Shown: in pieces, positions 33,479 to 43,162 of the stretch
Position numbering within the stretch: position 1 is the first letter of the stretch
How the letters are laid out: every line of letters starts with the position of its first letter
Assembly: GCF_000813725.1 (NCBI RefSeq)
Contig: NZ_JWLD01000013.1
Coordinates: 1 to 43,203, forward strand
Reading direction: 5' to 3'
Source of the DNA: Leisingera sp. ANG-Vp
Lineage (GTDB): Bacteria > Pseudomonadota > Alphaproteobacteria > Rhodobacterales > Rhodobacteraceae
DNA: 43,203 bases
The notes under the pieces: generated by a model
Seen by the model: only the letters and a program-made list of their open reading frames with translations
What the model was told of the DNA's origin: nothing
Database searches by the model: none
Made by a program: the position numbers and the translations under genes

Positions 33479-34354
33479 TCACCGTGTCGGCACCGGCTCC
33501 TCGCCGCGGTAGTCGTAAAACCCGCGCTGGGTTTTGCGGCCCAGCCATCCGGCCTCGACATATTTGGTCAGCAGCGGGCAGGGCCGGTACTTGGTGTCGG
33601 CCAGCCCGTCGTGCAGCACGTTCATGATCGCGAGGCATGTATCCAGGCCAATGAAATCCGCCAGTTCCAGCGGCCCCATCGGATGATTGGCGCCCAGCTT
33701 CATCGACTCGTCGATCGACTTCACCGAGCCCACGCCTTCATACAGCGTATAGACCGCTTCGTTGATCATCGGCATCAGGATCCGGTTGACGATGAAGGCC
33801 GGGAAGTCCTCGGCGCTGGCCGATGTCTTGCCCAGCCGCGCGACTACCTCCTGGCAGGCGGTGAAGGTGGGCTCGTCGGTAGCAATGCCGCGGATCAGCT
33901 CAACCAGCTGCATCACCGGCACGGGGTTCATGAAGTGGAAGCCCATGAAGCGCTCAGGCCGGTCGGTGCGGCTGGCCAGCCGGGTGATCGAGATTGACGA
34001 GGTGTTGGATGTCAGAATCGTATGCGGCATCAGATGCGGCTGCAGGTCCTCGAAGATGGCCTGTTTCACGGTTTCCCGCTCCGTCGCCGCTTCGATCACA
34101 AGGTCGGTCGTGCCCACATCTGCCAGCTTCAGAGACGGCACGATTCGGGCCAGGGCCGCCTTCATGTCCGCTTCGGAGACCTTTCCCTTGCTCACCTGGC
34201 GGGCCATGTTCTTGTGAATGACGCTCAGCGCGCCATCCAGCGCCTGCTGGCTCACGTCATTCAGCACGACCTCGTACCCGGCCAGCGCCATCACATGGGC
34301 AATGCCGTTGCCCATCTGCCCGGCGCCGATCACACCAACCTTCTGAATTTCCAT
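33479..34354 (-). CDS. 3-hydroxybutyryl-CoA dehydrogenase
   Basis: 291 residues, stand-alone 3-hydroxyacyl-CoA dehydrogenase of the Hbd/PaaH type. The NAD-binding Rossmann motif is VGVIGAGQMGNGIAHVMALAGYEV, the catalytic His region is RFMGFHFMNPVPVMQLVELI, and FIVNRILMPMINEAVYTLYEG and GANHPMGPLELADFIGLD are conserved C-terminal segments. Oxidises (S)-3-hydroxybutyryl-CoA to acetoacetyl-CoA, or works in reverse toward PHB-like metabolism; phenylacetate or fatty-acid degradation is also possible. It lies near etfAB on the same strand, separated by the plus-strand DUF6473 gene. Confidence 0.92.
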   Translation of the reverse strand: MEIQKVGVIGAGQMGNGIAHVMALAGYEVVLNDVSQQALDGALSVIHKNMARQVSKGKVSEADMKAALARIVPSLKLADVGTTDLVIEAATERETVKQAIFEDLQPHLMPHTILTSNTSSISITRLASRTDRPERFMGFHFMNPVPVMQLVELIRGIATDEPTFTACQEVVARLGKTSASAEDFPAFIVNRILMPMINEAVYTLYEGVGSVKSIDESMKLGANHPMGPLELADFIGLDTCLAIMNVLHDGLADTKYRPCPLLTKYVEAGWLGRKTQRGFYDYRGEEPVPTR

Positions 34355-34507
34355 GCCTCAGGCTCCTGAAATATCTGCGGCAACCTTACTGGCGGCGAAA
34401 GGGCAGGCACAAGGGCAGCTGCAGCGGATTTGAGGCAAATTTTCACTTTAGGGAAATTGCAATGGTTGCCGGTCAGAGTGAGTCTCGGGTGAAAAATTGG
34501 TGGTGAA

Positions 34508-35332
34508 ATGAGCTATGAACTCAAAAGCGCGGGGGCGCTTTCGGGGGAACCATGCAGATATGGCGAGTCCAGGCTGCTGGTGAGGGGTCCGGAGAGGATC
34601 CTGGGGGACCCCTATATTGCCTTTCTCGGTGGAACCGAAGTTTACGGGCGATTCGTTGAATTTCCCTTTGTCGACTCCCTGGAGACCCAGCTTGGAATGG
34701 ATTGCATCAACCTTGGCAGCGTGAATGCCGGGCTGGACAGCTTCGTGCAGGATGAAACCCTGACCGGGATCGCCCGCGCCGCGGAAGTCACGGTGCTGCA
34801 GATGCTCGGGGCGCAGAACATTTCGAACCCCTATTACCGGGTGCATCCGCGCCGCAATGATCGTTTCCTGCAGGCGCATCCGGCGCTGAAAACCCTCTAT
34901 CCCGAGGTCGACTTCACCGAATTCCATTTCAACAAGCACTTGCTGTGCACCCTGCGTGACATTTCCGGCCAGCGGTTCGAACAGGTGCGCGAGCAGCTGC
35001 AGCGCAGCTGGGTGGAGAGGATGAGCCTCCTGATCGAACAGCTGGATGGCCGGGTGCTGCTGCTATGGCTGCGCTATGAGCTGGGCGGCGAGACCGGTTT
35101 CCCGGAAGAGCCGGTTCTGGTTGACCGGGCCATGGCCGAAGCCTTGAGGCCCAAGGTGCAGGGCATCCTCGAGTTCCGCGCCGAATCCGCTGCCGCGGCA
35201 CAGGATATTGCAGGCATGATCTTCGGCCAGATGGAGCTGCCGGCGGCGCGCCACATGATCGGCCCCAAAGAGCATATGAGGATTGCTGAAGCGCTTGCCG
35301 GCCATCTGGCACCGCTGGTGCAGGAGAAATAG
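34508..35332 (+). CDS. DUF6473 family protein
   Basis: 274 residues. I recognise the Roseobacter family by IAFLGGTEVYGRFVEFPF, LGMDCINLGSVNAGLD, YYRVHPRRNDRFLQAHP, and PEVDFTEFHFNKHLL. The GGTEVYG and VNAG segments recall an SGNH-like or nucleotide-binding alpha/beta fold, but no catalytic triad can be assigned. No signal peptide or membrane helix. It stands alone on the plus strand within a minus-strand region, with a 153-base upstream gap that is AT-richer. Function unknown. Confidence 0.8.
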   Translation: MSYELKSAGALSGEPCRYGESRLLVRGPERILGDPYIAFLGGTEVYGRFVEFPFVDSLETQLGMDCINLGSVNAGLDSFVQDETLTGIARAAEVTVLQMLGAQNISNPYYRVHPRRNDRFLQAHPALKTLYPEVDFTEFHFNKHLLCTLRDISGQRFEQVREQLQRSWVERMSLLIEQLDGRVLLLWLRYELGGETGFPEEPVLVDRAMAEALRPKVQGILEFRAESAAAAQDIAGMIFGQMELPAARHMIGPKEHMRIAEALAGHLAPLVQEK

Positions 35333-35362
35333 CTTCCGCCTGCCAAGCTCCCTCAACAGCAA

Positions 35363-35386
35363 AAGGCCCGCCAAATGGCGGGCCTT
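35363..35386. terminator. Bidirectional terminator between DUF6473 and etfA
   Basis: AAGGCCCGCCA (35363-35373) pairs with TGGCGGGCCTT (35376-35386), so about 10 bp with a tight loop. The minus strand ends in TTTT (better for etfA); the plus strand ends in TTCGCTTT. Confidence 0.85.
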
Positions 35387-35413
35387 CGCTTTGATCAGCT
35401 GTTGAGCCGGGGG

Positions 35414-36343
35414 TTAGCCCAGCTTTTCGGTCAGAGCCGGCACAGCTTCGAAGAGGTCTGCAACCAGGCCGAAGTCTGCGACCTGGAAGATCGGTGCTTC
35501 TTCGTCCTTGTTGATCGCCACGATGACCTTGGAGTCCTTCATGCCCGCCAGGTGCTGGATCGCGCCGGAGATGCCGATGGCAACATAGAGGTCCGGGGCA
35601 ACAACCTTGCCGGTCTGGCCAACCTGCCAGTCGTTCGGGGCGTAGCCCGAGTCGACCGCGGCGCGGGATGCGCCAACTGCGGCGCCCAGCTTGTCGGCCA
35701 GGGTCTCGATCAGTTTGAAGTCTTCCTCGGAGCCAACGCCGCGGCCGCCGGAGACAACGATGCCGGCCGAGGTCAGCTCGGGGCGGTCGGAGGCGGCAAC
35801 CTTGTCTTCGACCCACTCGGACAGGCCCGGGTTGCCGGCTGCAGAGATGGTTTCCACGGATGCGGAACCGCCTTCGCCGGCTGCGTCGAAGGACGCGGTG
35901 CGGATCGAGACGACTTTCTTGGCGTCGTTCGACTTCACGGTCTGGATCGCGTTGCCGGCATAGATCGGGCGCTCGAAGGTCGCGCCGTCGACAACGCCGG
36001 AAACGTCCGAGATCACCATCACGTCCAGCAGCGCGGCAACGCGCGGCAGAACGTTCTTGGCGTCGGTGGTGGCGGGTGCCACGATGTGCTCGTAGTCGGA
36101 CGCCAGGCCTGCGATCAGCGCTGCGGTCGGCTCTGCCAGGCGGTGGCCCAGGGAAGCGTCCTCGGCAACCAGAACCTTGGCAACGCCAGCGATTTTCGCG
36201 GCTTCGGCACCGGCGGCAGCAGCAGATGCGCCAGCGGCCAGAACGGTCACGTCGCCCAGCTTGGAGGCTGCGGCCACGGCTTTTGCGGTTGCGTCCAGCG
36301 CCAGGGCGCCGTCGGTCACTTCAGCAAGGAGAAGAACAGCCAT
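35414..36343 (-). CDS. etfA: Electron transfer flavoprotein alpha subunit
   Basis: 309 residues. Forms the FAD-binding heterodimer with EtfB that moves electrons from acyl-CoA dehydrogenases to ETF-quinone oxidoreductase. The C-terminal FAD domain shows [37 protein letters not shown], then [27 protein letters not shown], with conserved FAD contacts. The N-terminal domain is Ala-rich. Its ATG overlaps the etfB stop by one base (TAATG), implying translational coupling. Confidence 0.97.
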   Translation of the reverse strand: MAVLLLAEVTDGALALDATAKAVAAASKLGDVTVLAAGASAAAAGAEAAKIAGVAKVLVAEDASLGHRLAEPTAALIAGLASDYEHIVAPATTDAKNVLPRVAALLDVMVISDVSGVVDGATFERPIYAGNAIQTVKSNDAKKVVSIRTASFDAAGEGGSASVETISAAGNPGLSEWVEDKVAASDRPELTSAGIVVSGGRGVGSEEDFKLIETLADKLGAAVGASRAAVDSGYAPNDWQVGQTGKVVAPDLYVAIGISGAIQHLAGMKDSKVIVAINKDEEAPIFQVADFGLVADLFEAVPALTEKLG

Positions 36344-37101
36344 TACACAGCCCCCGCTTCTTTGAGTTTCTCAACCAGCTCGTCGACGGAACCGACCACG
36401 ATGCCTGCGGCGCGTGCCGGCGGCTCTTCGGTCTTGACGATTTCCAGGCGCGGCGTGACGTCGACGCCGTAGTCGGCGGCGGTTTTCTCGTCCAGCGGCT
36501 TTTTCTTCGCCTTCATGATGTTCGGCAGCGACGCATAGCGCGGCTCGTTCAGGCGCAGGTCCACGGTGATGATGGCGGGCATCTTCACGGAGATGGTCTG
36601 CAGGCCGCCGTCAACCTCGCGGGTGACTTTCGCGGTGTCGCCTTCGATGTCCAGCTCGGAGGCAAAGGTGCCCTGGGACCAGCCCAGCAGCGCCGACAGC
36701 ATCTGGCCGGTGGCGTTCATGTCGTTGTCGATCGCCTGCTTGCCGCAGAGCACGACGCCGGGCTGCTCTTCCTCGACCACTTTGGCCAGGATTTTCGCAA
36801 CGGCCAGCGGCTCGATGTCGGTGTGCACGTCGTCGGCAGCAACCACCAGGATCGCGCGGTCCGCGCCCATCGCCAGGGCGGTGCGCAGAGTTTCCTGGGC
36901 CTGCTTCACGCCGATCGAAACCGCAACCACCTCATCCGCCTTGCCGGCTTCTTTCAGGCGGATGGCTTCTTCGACAGCGATTTCGTCGAAGGGGTTCATC
37001 GACATTTTCACGTTGGCGAGATCGACACCGCTGCCGTCCGCTTTGACGCGGACCTTCACGTTGTAGTCAATCACGCGCTTGACAGGCACAAGTACCTTCA
37101 T
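36343..37101 (-). CDS. etfB: Electron transfer flavoprotein beta subunit
   Basis: 252 residues. Seen: [47 protein letters not shown] and the C-terminal [15 protein letters not shown] segment, where bacterial ETF-beta binds AMP and acyl-CoA dehydrogenase partners. AAGGAGAG eight bases before ATG 37101 fixes the start. Upstream is a 293-base non-coding gap before the adenosyltransferase gene, which probably holds the etfBA promoter; I see no known riboswitch there. Confidence 0.97.
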   Translation of the reverse strand: MKVLVPVKRVIDYNVKVRVKADGSGVDLANVKMSMNPFDEIAVEEAIRLKEAGKADEVVAVSIGVKQAQETLRTALAMGADRAILVVAADDVHTDIEPLAVAKILAKVVEEEQPGVVLCGKQAIDNDMNATGQMLSALLGWSQGTFASELDIEGDTAKVTREVDGGLQTISVKMPAIITVDLRLNEPRYASLPNIMKAKKKPLDEKTAADYGVDVTPRLEIVKTEEPPARAAGIVVGSVDELVEKLKEAGAV

Positions 37102-37394
37102 TTTGCGTTCTCTCCTTAACAAACGGCAAGCCGCCACCGGCGACTCCCCTTTATGCTCTCGCAGCGTTGATACCGGCTGGTGTGGCGCCGTAACAGGGCA
37201 AAATCGTCACGTTAGCGCACGCCGACGTCGCGTTTGCGCATTTGAGGCATCAATTTTGCAAGAATGTTTCCTGACGGAAAATTGTTCCGGGCCATGCCGC
37301 AAACCCCGGCGGCAAAGGCGCACCGGGGCAGGCGTTTTCAGGGGATTTCAGGGCTGGCTGGGCGAATCAGGCGCCTGGCAAAGCGGCCGGGGTG

Positions 37395-37967
37395 TCAGCG
37401 GTTGGCGCCGGGCACCCAAAGGACATCGTCCTTGCCGCCGTTGTTGGCCACGCGCGCCGCAACAAAGAACCAATCCGACAGCCGGTTCAGGTATTTCACC
37501 GCCGCCTGGTTCACGTCCTCAGCAGTGCTCAGCTCGGTTGCCATACGCTCGGCACGCCGGGCAACGGTGCGGCAGACATGCAGATGCGCGGCCAGCTTTG
37601 AGCCGCCCGGCAGGATGAAGCTGCGCAGCGCCTCCAGGTCCTTGTTCATCACGTCGATCTCGGCTTCCAGCCGCTCGACCTGCGCCACCGCGATGCGCAG
37701 CGGCGGATATTCGGCCTCGGCGTCTTTTTCCATCTCGGGCCGGCAGAGGTCGGCACCCAGATCGAACAGGTCATTCTGGATACGGCTGAGGGCTGCGTCC
37801 ATCTCGCCCTCGGCCTCAAGGCGTGCCACACCGACAAAGGCGTTCAGCTCATCCGAGGTGCCATAGGTGTTCACCCGGGCCGAATGCTTGGCCACGCGGT
37901 CGCCATTGCCCAGGGCGGTCTCGCCCTTATCGCCGGTCCGCGTGTAAATCTTGTTCAGAACGACCAT
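37395..37967 (-). CDS. PduO-type ATP:cob(I)alamin adenosyltransferase
   Basis: 190 residues. The N-terminal KIYTRTGDKGETALGNGDRVAKHS is the ATP-binding signature of PduO-type enzymes, and RTVARRAERMA and LNRLSDWFFVAARVAN are the helical C-terminal motifs. It makes adenosylcobalamin, the cofactor of methylmalonyl-CoA and ethylmalonyl-CoA mutases, which fits the mcd-type gene in this window. Often called cobO in annotation, although it is not homologous to CobO/BtuR. Starts 6 bases after the twin-helix protein stop on the same strand. Confidence 0.95.
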   Translation of the reverse strand: MVVLNKIYTRTGDKGETALGNGDRVAKHSARVNTYGTSDELNAFVGVARLEAEGEMDAALSRIQNDLFDLGADLCRPEMEKDAEAEYPPLRIAVAQVERLEAEIDVMNKDLEALRSFILPGGSKLAAHLHVCRTVARRAERMATELSTAEDVNQAAVKYLNRLSDWFFVAARVANNGGKDDVLWVPGANR

Positions 37968-37973
37968 CGCCGA

Positions 37974-38177
37974 TTACCCTCCCTGGCTTTGGAGGTAGAT
38001 GTAGGCCAGCAGCAGAACCACCGCAATGAATTGAAACAGGATGCGCAGGCGCATCATCTTGTTGGCATTCTTGCGGTTGAACTCGCCGCCTTTGCCAAAG
38101 CCGCCGATGCCGATGACCAGCGCCAATACCACGGCGCCCATGGCGGCCAAGCCCAGATAATACAGCGGATCGCTCAT
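37974..38177 (-). CDS. Twin-transmembrane-helix small protein (HIG1-like)
   Basis: 67 residues: helix 1 about 5-25 (LYYLGLAAMGAVVLALVIGIG), a basic loop with GGEFNRKNANKMMRLRILFQ, and helix 2 about 47-63. This is the alphaproteobacterial HIG1-domain-like small protein seen next to cobalamin adenosyltransferase genes. Mitochondrial HIG1 proteins aid respiratory supercomplex stability; the bacterial role is unknown. Only 6 bases separate it from the adenosyltransferase gene, suggesting an operon. Confidence 0.88.
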   Translation of the reverse strand: MSDPLYYLGLAAMGAVVLALVIGIGGFGKGGEFNRKNANKMMRLRILFQFIAVVLLLAYIYLQSQGG

Positions 38178-38250
38178 CCTATCCCTCGCACGCGTTTAGT
38201 CCCTTGCTTTCCTCTACCCCGCGCGACGGCGGTTGGCGACCGGGAATCGG

Positions 38251-39081
38251 CTAGCCCAGCTTCACAAGGATGCGGTCAATTGCCCTAGTGCTGAGGATCC
38301 GGCGCAGGATGCCGGCAATATGGGTGGGCGTGGTCACATAGTAGCGCGGGTGCGGGCGGCGGGATTCGCAGGCATGCGCCAGCTTGGCGGTGACGGCTGA
38401 GGCGGGCAGTTCGAATGTGTCCGGGCCTTTGCTTTCGTACAGCCGCTTCAGCAGGCGCTTTTCGTAGAGATCGCGCAGCGGCGAAGACTTCCAGTCAATG
38501 AAGCGCTCGAAATGCGGAATCGACTTCTCGCGGATTTTCGAGGTTACCGGCCCGGGCTCGATCAGCACCATGTGGATGCCGGTCCCCTGCAGCTCGACCC
38601 GCAGCGTGTCGGTGAGGCCCTCCAGCGCGTACTTCGTCGCCACATAGGCGCCGCGCCAGGGGAAGGAGACAAAGCCCAGGATCGAAGAATTCTGCACGAT
38701 CCGCCCGTGCCCCTGCTTGCGCATCACCGGAATCACCTGCCGGGTCAGCTCGTGCCAGCCAAAGAAGTTGGCCTCGAAAATCGTCCGCAGGGCCTCGGTC
38801 GGCAGGTCCTCCACCGCGCCGGGCAGCCCGTGGGCGCCGTTGTTGAACAGCGCGTCCAGCGTGCCGCCGGTGGCTTCCAGCACTTCGGCAAGGCCCGCGC
38901 TGATGCTGGCCGGCTCGGTGTAGTCAATCCGCGGGCTTTCAAAGCCTTCGGCGCGCATCCGGTCGCAGTCGCGCTGCTGGCGGCAGGAGGCAAACACCCG
39001 CCAGCCCCGCTCCCGCATGCCGCGCGCCGCGTCCAGGCCGATCCCGGAGGAGCAGCCTGTGATCAGGATGGTTTTCTTCAT
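38251..39081 (-). CDS. SDR-family NAD(P)-dependent oxidoreductase
   Basis: 276 residues of classical short-chain dehydrogenase type. The cofactor motif is TGCSSGIGLDAARGM (about 7-21), the NNG motif is LFNNGAHG, catalytic Ser lies in NSSILGFVSFPWRG, and the active-site motif is AYVATKYALEG (Y-x-x-x-K). Substrate unknown. ATG 39081 is chosen because the upstream 27 codons lack homology and AGAGGG precedes this start. Its 3' neighbour on the same strand is the twin-helix protein, 73 bases away. Confidence 0.92.
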   Translation of the reverse strand: MKKTILITGCSSGIGLDAARGMRERGWRVFASCRQQRDCDRMRAEGFESPRIDYTEPASISAGLAEVLEATGGTLDALFNNGAHGLPGAVEDLPTEALRTIFEANFFGWHELTRQVIPVMRKQGHGRIVQNSSILGFVSFPWRGAYVATKYALEGLTDTLRVELQGTGIHMVLIEPGPVTSKIREKSIPHFERFIDWKSSPLRDLYEKRLLKRLYESKGPDTFELPASAVTAKLAHACESRRPHPRYYVTTPTHIAGILRRILSTRAIDRILVKLG

Positions 39082-39115
39082 GTTCACGCCCTCTGCCCGG
39101 ATGTCTCCGGTGCAG

Positions 39116-39742
39116 TTATGGGCGTTTCTTGCTGACCAGGGAAGCGGCAATCCAGCCGACATGCCCCTTGTCCGGTGCGCGCAGGTGCAGCCAGCCGGTA
39201 CCGCTGTCTTCCAGCACGATCACCTCATCCCCGCCCAAAAGGCGGGTGATCACCGGGTAATTTGTGCCCGGCCCCTGGCGCATGTTCACCCGGGATGCGC
39301 GGATGCTGCGGCGGTCCAGAATGACCTCAGGTTCGGGTTGCAAGGTTTCAGCAGTTTCGACAGCGGCAGCAGGCGTTGCTGTAATCGCTGCAAGGCCGCC
39401 ATCCAGCGACGCCAGTTGCAAGCCCCCTGGTGCCGGTTCGCCGGAGAAGGCCGTCTGCGTCGAAGCAAGAACGCCGGCAGCGCTGGCCAGATGGCCGGCT
39501 GCCACGCGCTGGCGCAGGGCCGGATCCGCAGCCGGGCGCTCAGGCGTCTGAACCTGCGACCGGCGGGTCAGCACCGGCTGAGCCGTCAGCGAGGCCGCGG
39601 TGATTCTCGCAGGCTGAGCCGTGGCAGGTTTGGCCTCCGCCACCGGCTCCGGCCGTTTGGGCGGTTCAAAATCCGCCCCTCCGCTCAGTTCATAGAATCC
39701 CCATCCGAGGAAGGCAAAAGATACCAAAACAAATCGCGACAT
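39116..39742 (-). CDS. SH3-domain envelope protein
   Basis: 208 residues. An N-terminal membrane anchor or signal (MSRFVLVSFAFLGWGFYELSGG) leads to a long Pro/Ala/Thr-rich linker (about 25-140), then a bacterial SH3 domain (about 145-205) with SRVNMRQGPGTNYPVITRLLGGDEVIVL, GTGWLHLRA and GWIAASLV. Such domains bind peptidoglycan or other cell-wall ligands. Likely periplasmic. ATG 39742 is preferred over 39805, which would add 21 residues ahead of the hydrophobic stretch. It lies 34 bases upstream of the SDR gene on the same strand. Confidence 0.85.
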   Translation of the reverse strand: MSRFVLVSFAFLGWGFYELSGGADFEPPKRPEPVAEAKPATAQPARITAASLTAQPVLTRRSQVQTPERPAADPALRQRVAAGHLASAAGVLASTQTAFSGEPAPGGLQLASLDGGLAAITATPAAAVETAETLQPEPEVILDRRSIRASRVNMRQGPGTNYPVITRLLGGDEVIVLEDSGTGWLHLRAPDKGHVGWIAASLVSKKRP

Positions 39743-39971
39743 AACCCGGTCCCCCCAAGACCTGCAAAAGGCAGCGCAGCGCAAACACATTGATCCAAAA
39801 TGCAATACGACCGGTGCAGCTGCCCGGTCCCTGTATATCTAGCGCGGGTTAACGGCCAGGAAACAGGGGAGAGTCGGCGGCCTTCTCCCCGTAGCGGGCG
39901 GGCAGGGGGCGGCGTGCGAATTTCGCGCAGCCCCGCTTTACCAATTCCGGCGGCGGAAGTATCACCGATGC

Positions 39972-42320
39972 ATGACCGACTTGGTAGAAGACCCCGACAT
40001 GCCGTCCGCCCCTGAAGGGGGCGAAATCCGCGAACCGCTGCGCCGCGCCATTGGCGAGCGCTATCTGACCTATGCGCTCAGCACCATCATGCACCGGGCG
40101 CTGCCCGATGCCCGCGACGGGCTTAAGCCGGTGCACCGGCGCATCCTCTATGCGATGAACCGGCTGCGGCTCAGTTCTTCGGGCGGCTTCCTGAAGTCGG
40201 CCAAGATCTCCGGCGACACCATGGGCGACTTCCACCCCCATGGCGACGCGGCGATCTATGACGCGATGGCGCGTTTGGCGCAGGACTTCAACGTCCGCTA
40301 CCCGCTGGTCGACGGCCAGGGCAACTTTGGCAACATCGATGGCGATAACCCGGCGGCCTCGCGTTATACTGAGGCGCGGATGACCTTCATCGCAGAGGCG
40401 ATGCTGGAAGGGCTGAACGAGGACGCAGTTGATTTCCGCGACAACTACGACGGCCGCCTGCAGGAGCCCTCGGTTCTGCCCGCGACCTTCCCGAACATTC
40501 TGGCCAACGGAGCGGCCGGCATCGCGGTGGGCATGGCCACCAACATTCCGCCGCACAACATCGCCGAGCTGATCGACGCCTGCATCCACCTGATCCGCAC
40601 GCCGGATGCCCGCGATGACACGCTGCTGAACTACGTGCCGGGCCCCGATTTCCCGACCGGCGGCATCATTGTCGAGCCCAAGGAAAACATCGCCAAGGCC
40701 TACAGCACCGGACGCGGTTCCTTCCGTCTGCGCTGCACCCATGAGGTCGAGGATCTGGGCCGCGGCCAATGGCAGATCGTGGTCACCGAGATCCCCTATC
40801 AGGTCCAGAAATCCAAGCTGATCGAAAAGATCGCCGAGCTGATCCAGACCAAGAAGGTGCCGATCCTCGCCGATGTGCGCGACGAATCGGCCGACGACAT
40901 CCGCATCATCCTGGAACCCAAGTCCAAGAACGTGGACCCCGAGGTTCTGATGAACATGATGTTCCGCAACTCGGACCTGGAAATCCGCTTCAGCCTGAAT
41001 ATGAACGTGCTGATCGACGGCGTCACGCCCAAGGTCTGCTCGATGAAAGAGGTGCTGCGCGCCTTCCTCGACCACCGCCGCGACGTGCTGCAGCGCCGCT
41101 CGCGCCACCGGATGGAAAAGATCGACCACCGGCTGGAAGTGCTGGAAGGCTTCATAATCGCCTTCCTGAACCTCGACCGGGTGATCGACATCATTCGCTA
41201 TGACGAGGACCCCAAGGTCGCGCTGATCCGCGAGGACTGGAGCAAGGACCACCCGCGTGCCTTCACCGAGGCCGAGTATATCACCCCGGCACAAGGCGTT
41301 GGCGAGCTGACCGAGGTCCAGGCCGAAGCCATCCTCAACATGCGCCTGCGCAGTTTGCGCAAGCTGGAAGAGATCGAACTGACCCGCGAGCGCGACGCGC
41401 TGCGCGAGGAACGCGCCGGCCTGGTCGAGCTGCTGGGGTCGGAAGAGCTGCAGTGGAACCGCATCACCGAGCAGCTGAAAGAGACCAAGAAGCAGTTTGG
41501 CAAGACCTACGAAGGCGGCGCCCGCCGCACCCGCTTTGCCGAGGCCGGCGAAGTGGAAGAGGTGCCGCTGGAAGCGATGATCGACAAGGAGCCGATCACG
41601 GTTGTCTGTTCGCAGATGGGCTGGATCCGCGCCATGACCGGCCATATCGATCTGAACCGCGAACTGAAGTTCAAGGACGGCGACGGCCCGCGTTTCATCT
41701 TCCATGCCGAAACCACAGACCGGCTGCTGGTGTTTGGCTCCAACGGCCGTTTTTACACGCTGTCGGCGGCGAATCTCCCCGGCGGCCGCGGCATGGGGGA
41801 ACCCGTCCGCCTGATGGTCGACCTCCCCAACGAGGCGGAGATCATTGATCTGATCATCCACAACCCCGAAGGCAAGCTGCTTGTGGCATCCGATGCAGGC
41901 AACGGCTTCATCTGCGCCGAGAAGGAGATCGTCGCCCAGACCCGCTCCGGCAAGCAGGTTCTGAACGTCAAGGACGAAGACCGCGCCAAGATCTGCATTC
42001 CGGTCGAAGGCGACCACGTGGCCATTGTGTCGGAAAACGGCAAGTTCCTGGTGTTCTCGGTCGAGGAGATGCCCGAGCTCACCCGCGGCAAGGGCGTGCG
42101 GCTGCAGAAGTACAACATGGCCCGCGGCAAACAGGGATCGCTGGAACTGGACGGCGGCCTCAGCGACATCACCACCTTCAACTGGGACGATGGTCTCAAG
42201 TGGGAAATGGGCGGCGGCAAGACCCGCCATGAAGCCGACCTCACACAGTGGCTGGGCAAACGCGCAGGCGTCGGCAAGCGGCCGCCGCACGGCTTCCCGC
42301 GCAACTACAAATTCAAGTAA
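39972..42320 (+). CDS. parC: DNA topoisomerase IV subunit A
   Basis: 782 residues. Decatenates replicated chromosomes together with ParE. The catalytic Tyr is Y132 in [12 protein letters not shown], and [13 protein letters not shown] and ATNIPPHNI are conserved. The quinolone-determining region reads [12 protein letters not shown] (88-99): the position equal to E. coli Ser80 is A93, and that of Glu84 is D97. The C-terminal half has a beta-propeller-like domain with repeats such as [19 protein letters not shown] and [21 protein letters not shown] 39972 is used; another ATG four bases earlier is out of frame. Followed by a hairpin terminator. Confidence 0.96.
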   Translation: MTDLVEDPDMPSAPEGGEIREPLRRAIGERYLTYALSTIMHRALPDARDGLKPVHRRILYAMNRLRLSSSGGFLKSAKISGDTMGDFHPHGDAAIYDAMARLAQDFNVRYPLVDGQGNFGNIDGDNPAASRYTEARMTFIAEAMLEGLNEDAVDFRDNYDGRLQEPSVLPATFPNILANGAAGIAVGMATNIPPHNIAELIDACIHLIRTPDARDDTLLNYVPGPDFPTGGIIVEPKENIAKAYSTGRGSFRLRCTHEVEDLGRGQWQIVVTEIPYQVQKSKLIEKIAELIQTKKVPILADVRDESADDIRIILEPKSKNVDPEVLMNMMFRNSDLEIRFSLNMNVLIDGVTPKVCSMKEVLRAFLDHRRDVLQRRSRHRMEKIDHRLEVLEGFIIAFLNLDRVIDIIRYDEDPKVALIREDWSKDHPRAFTEAEYITPAQGVGELTEVQAEAILNMRLRSLRKLEEIELTRERDALREERAGLVELLGSEELQWNRITEQLKETKKQFGKTYEGGARRTRFAEAGEVEEVPLEAMIDKEPITVVCSQMGWIRAMTGHIDLNRELKFKDGDGPRFIFHAETTDRLLVFGSNGRFYTLSAANLPGGRGMGEPVRLMVDLPNEAEIIDLIIHNPEGKLLVASDAGNGFICAEKEIVAQTRSGKQVLNVKDEDRAKICIPVEGDHVAIVSENGKFLVFSVEEMPELTRGKGVRLQKYNMARGKQGSLELDGGLSDITTFNWDDGLKWEMGGGKTRHEADLTQWLGKRAGVGKRPPHGFPRNYKFK

Positions 42321-42349
42321 GGCGGCAGGTTTCTGCTGCCTGCCTGTGC

Positions 42350-42381
42350 CCCCCGCGCCACCTGCGCGGGGGTTGCTGTTT
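42350..42381 (+). terminator. Hairpin terminator after parC
   Basis: CCCCCGCGC (42350-42358) pairs with GCGCGGGGG (42364-42372) around a 5-base loop, followed by TTGCTGTTTG. A smaller GGCAG/CTGCC stem precedes it. T-rich but interrupted, so probably moderate strength. Confidence 0.75.
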
Positions 42382-42449
42382 GCGGGCCTTTACCGGCTGG
42401 GCGTTGCCCGGCTATCTGAGCAGGTCTGAATTTCCGTGGGGGACCGTTG

Positions 42450-43037
42450 ATGATCCGCATTCTTTCTCTGCTGTCCGGGCTGGCCATGCTCGCCGCTTGC
42501 GGCGAAACCAGCCTGAACGAGGCTCCTGAGGATCTGGGCGCCTTCCATGCGCGGGTCACTCATGTTTACACGGAAAAAGCACTGCAATGGCCGCTGTCGC
42601 GCGACGCTGAACACAGCGAATGGACGGCGCCGATCGAAAACGCGCTGAACGCCCGTTTGCGCCGCTACGACGGTGCGCAGGAATATGACGTGGCAGTAAC
42701 GCTCGAAGGGTTCATGCTGGCCCCGCCCGGCGTGCCGGTGCTGTTTTCCCCGAAGAGCGCGGTTGTGGTGAACGTCTTTGTCTATGACGTTGCGGAAGAG
42801 AGATTCCTCGCCAAGAAGCACCAGATGGAGATCTTCGAAAGCACAACCGGCGAAAGCGCTTTGCTGGGCTCCGGCCATGCCCGCACGAAGGAAGAGCAGA
42901 TCCAGGGCCTGGCCATCAACATTGCCGACAAGGTCGAGGAATGGATGGCAGAGCAGCATAAGGAATCGGGGTGGTTTGCCCCGCGCCTGGCCGGGGAGGC
43001 CGCAGATAGGCCGGCACCGGACAGCACGGACGGCTGA
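42450..43037 (+). CDS. Lipoprotein of unknown function
   Basis: 195 residues. The signal peptide MIRILSLLSGLAMLAAC has a lipobox with Cys 18 (LAAC). The rest is a mixed alpha/beta soluble domain (YDVAVTLEGFMLAPPGVPVLFSPKSAVVVNVFVYD ... IFESTTGESALLGSGHARTKEEQIQGLAINIADKVEEWM) and an Ala/Pro-rich C-terminus. I do not recognise a named family with certainty; similar short lipoproteins occur in Roseobacters. A GGGGGACC-like ribosome site precedes ATG 42450. Anchored in the outer membrane or periplasmic side of the inner membrane. Confidence 0.8.
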   Translation: MIRILSLLSGLAMLAACGETSLNEAPEDLGAFHARVTHVYTEKALQWPLSRDAEHSEWTAPIENALNARLRRYDGAQEYDVAVTLEGFMLAPPGVPVLFSPKSAVVVNVFVYDVAEERFLAKKHQMEIFESTTGESALLGSGHARTKEEQIQGLAINIADKVEEWMAEQHKESGWFAPRLAGEAADRPAPDSTDG

Positions 43038-43073
43038 GGCACGCGAATTCCGCTTCTGTCAAGCAGGAACGGG

Positions 43074-43102
43074 TTGATTTTTCCGCCCAAACCAAATAAT
43101 CC
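43074..43102 (+). promoter_or_regulatory. Candidate promoter upstream of tuf
   Basis: TTGATT (43074-43079) and TAATCC (43097-43102) are 17 bases apart; an alternative -10, AATAAT at 43095, has only 15. It lies in the 125-base leader after the lipoprotein gene, about 60 bases before the tuf ATG. Suggestion only. Confidence 0.3.
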
Positions 43103-43162
43103 GCCCGCGCAGAGGAAACCGGGTCAAAGCACGACCCCTCATTTCAAAAGGGCGCCTAAGGA

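Noticed and set aside
37102-37394. Possible cobalamin riboswitch between etfB and the adenosyltransferase
   Set aside because: No B12-box-like sequence or matching fold found, and the region lies downstream of the adenosyltransferase gene, not upstream.
39849-42290. 813-codon open frame antisense to parC
   Set aside because: Shadow frame of a GC-rich gene; composition (His/Leu/Gln/Asp-rich) shows no family, and parC on the other strand is certain.
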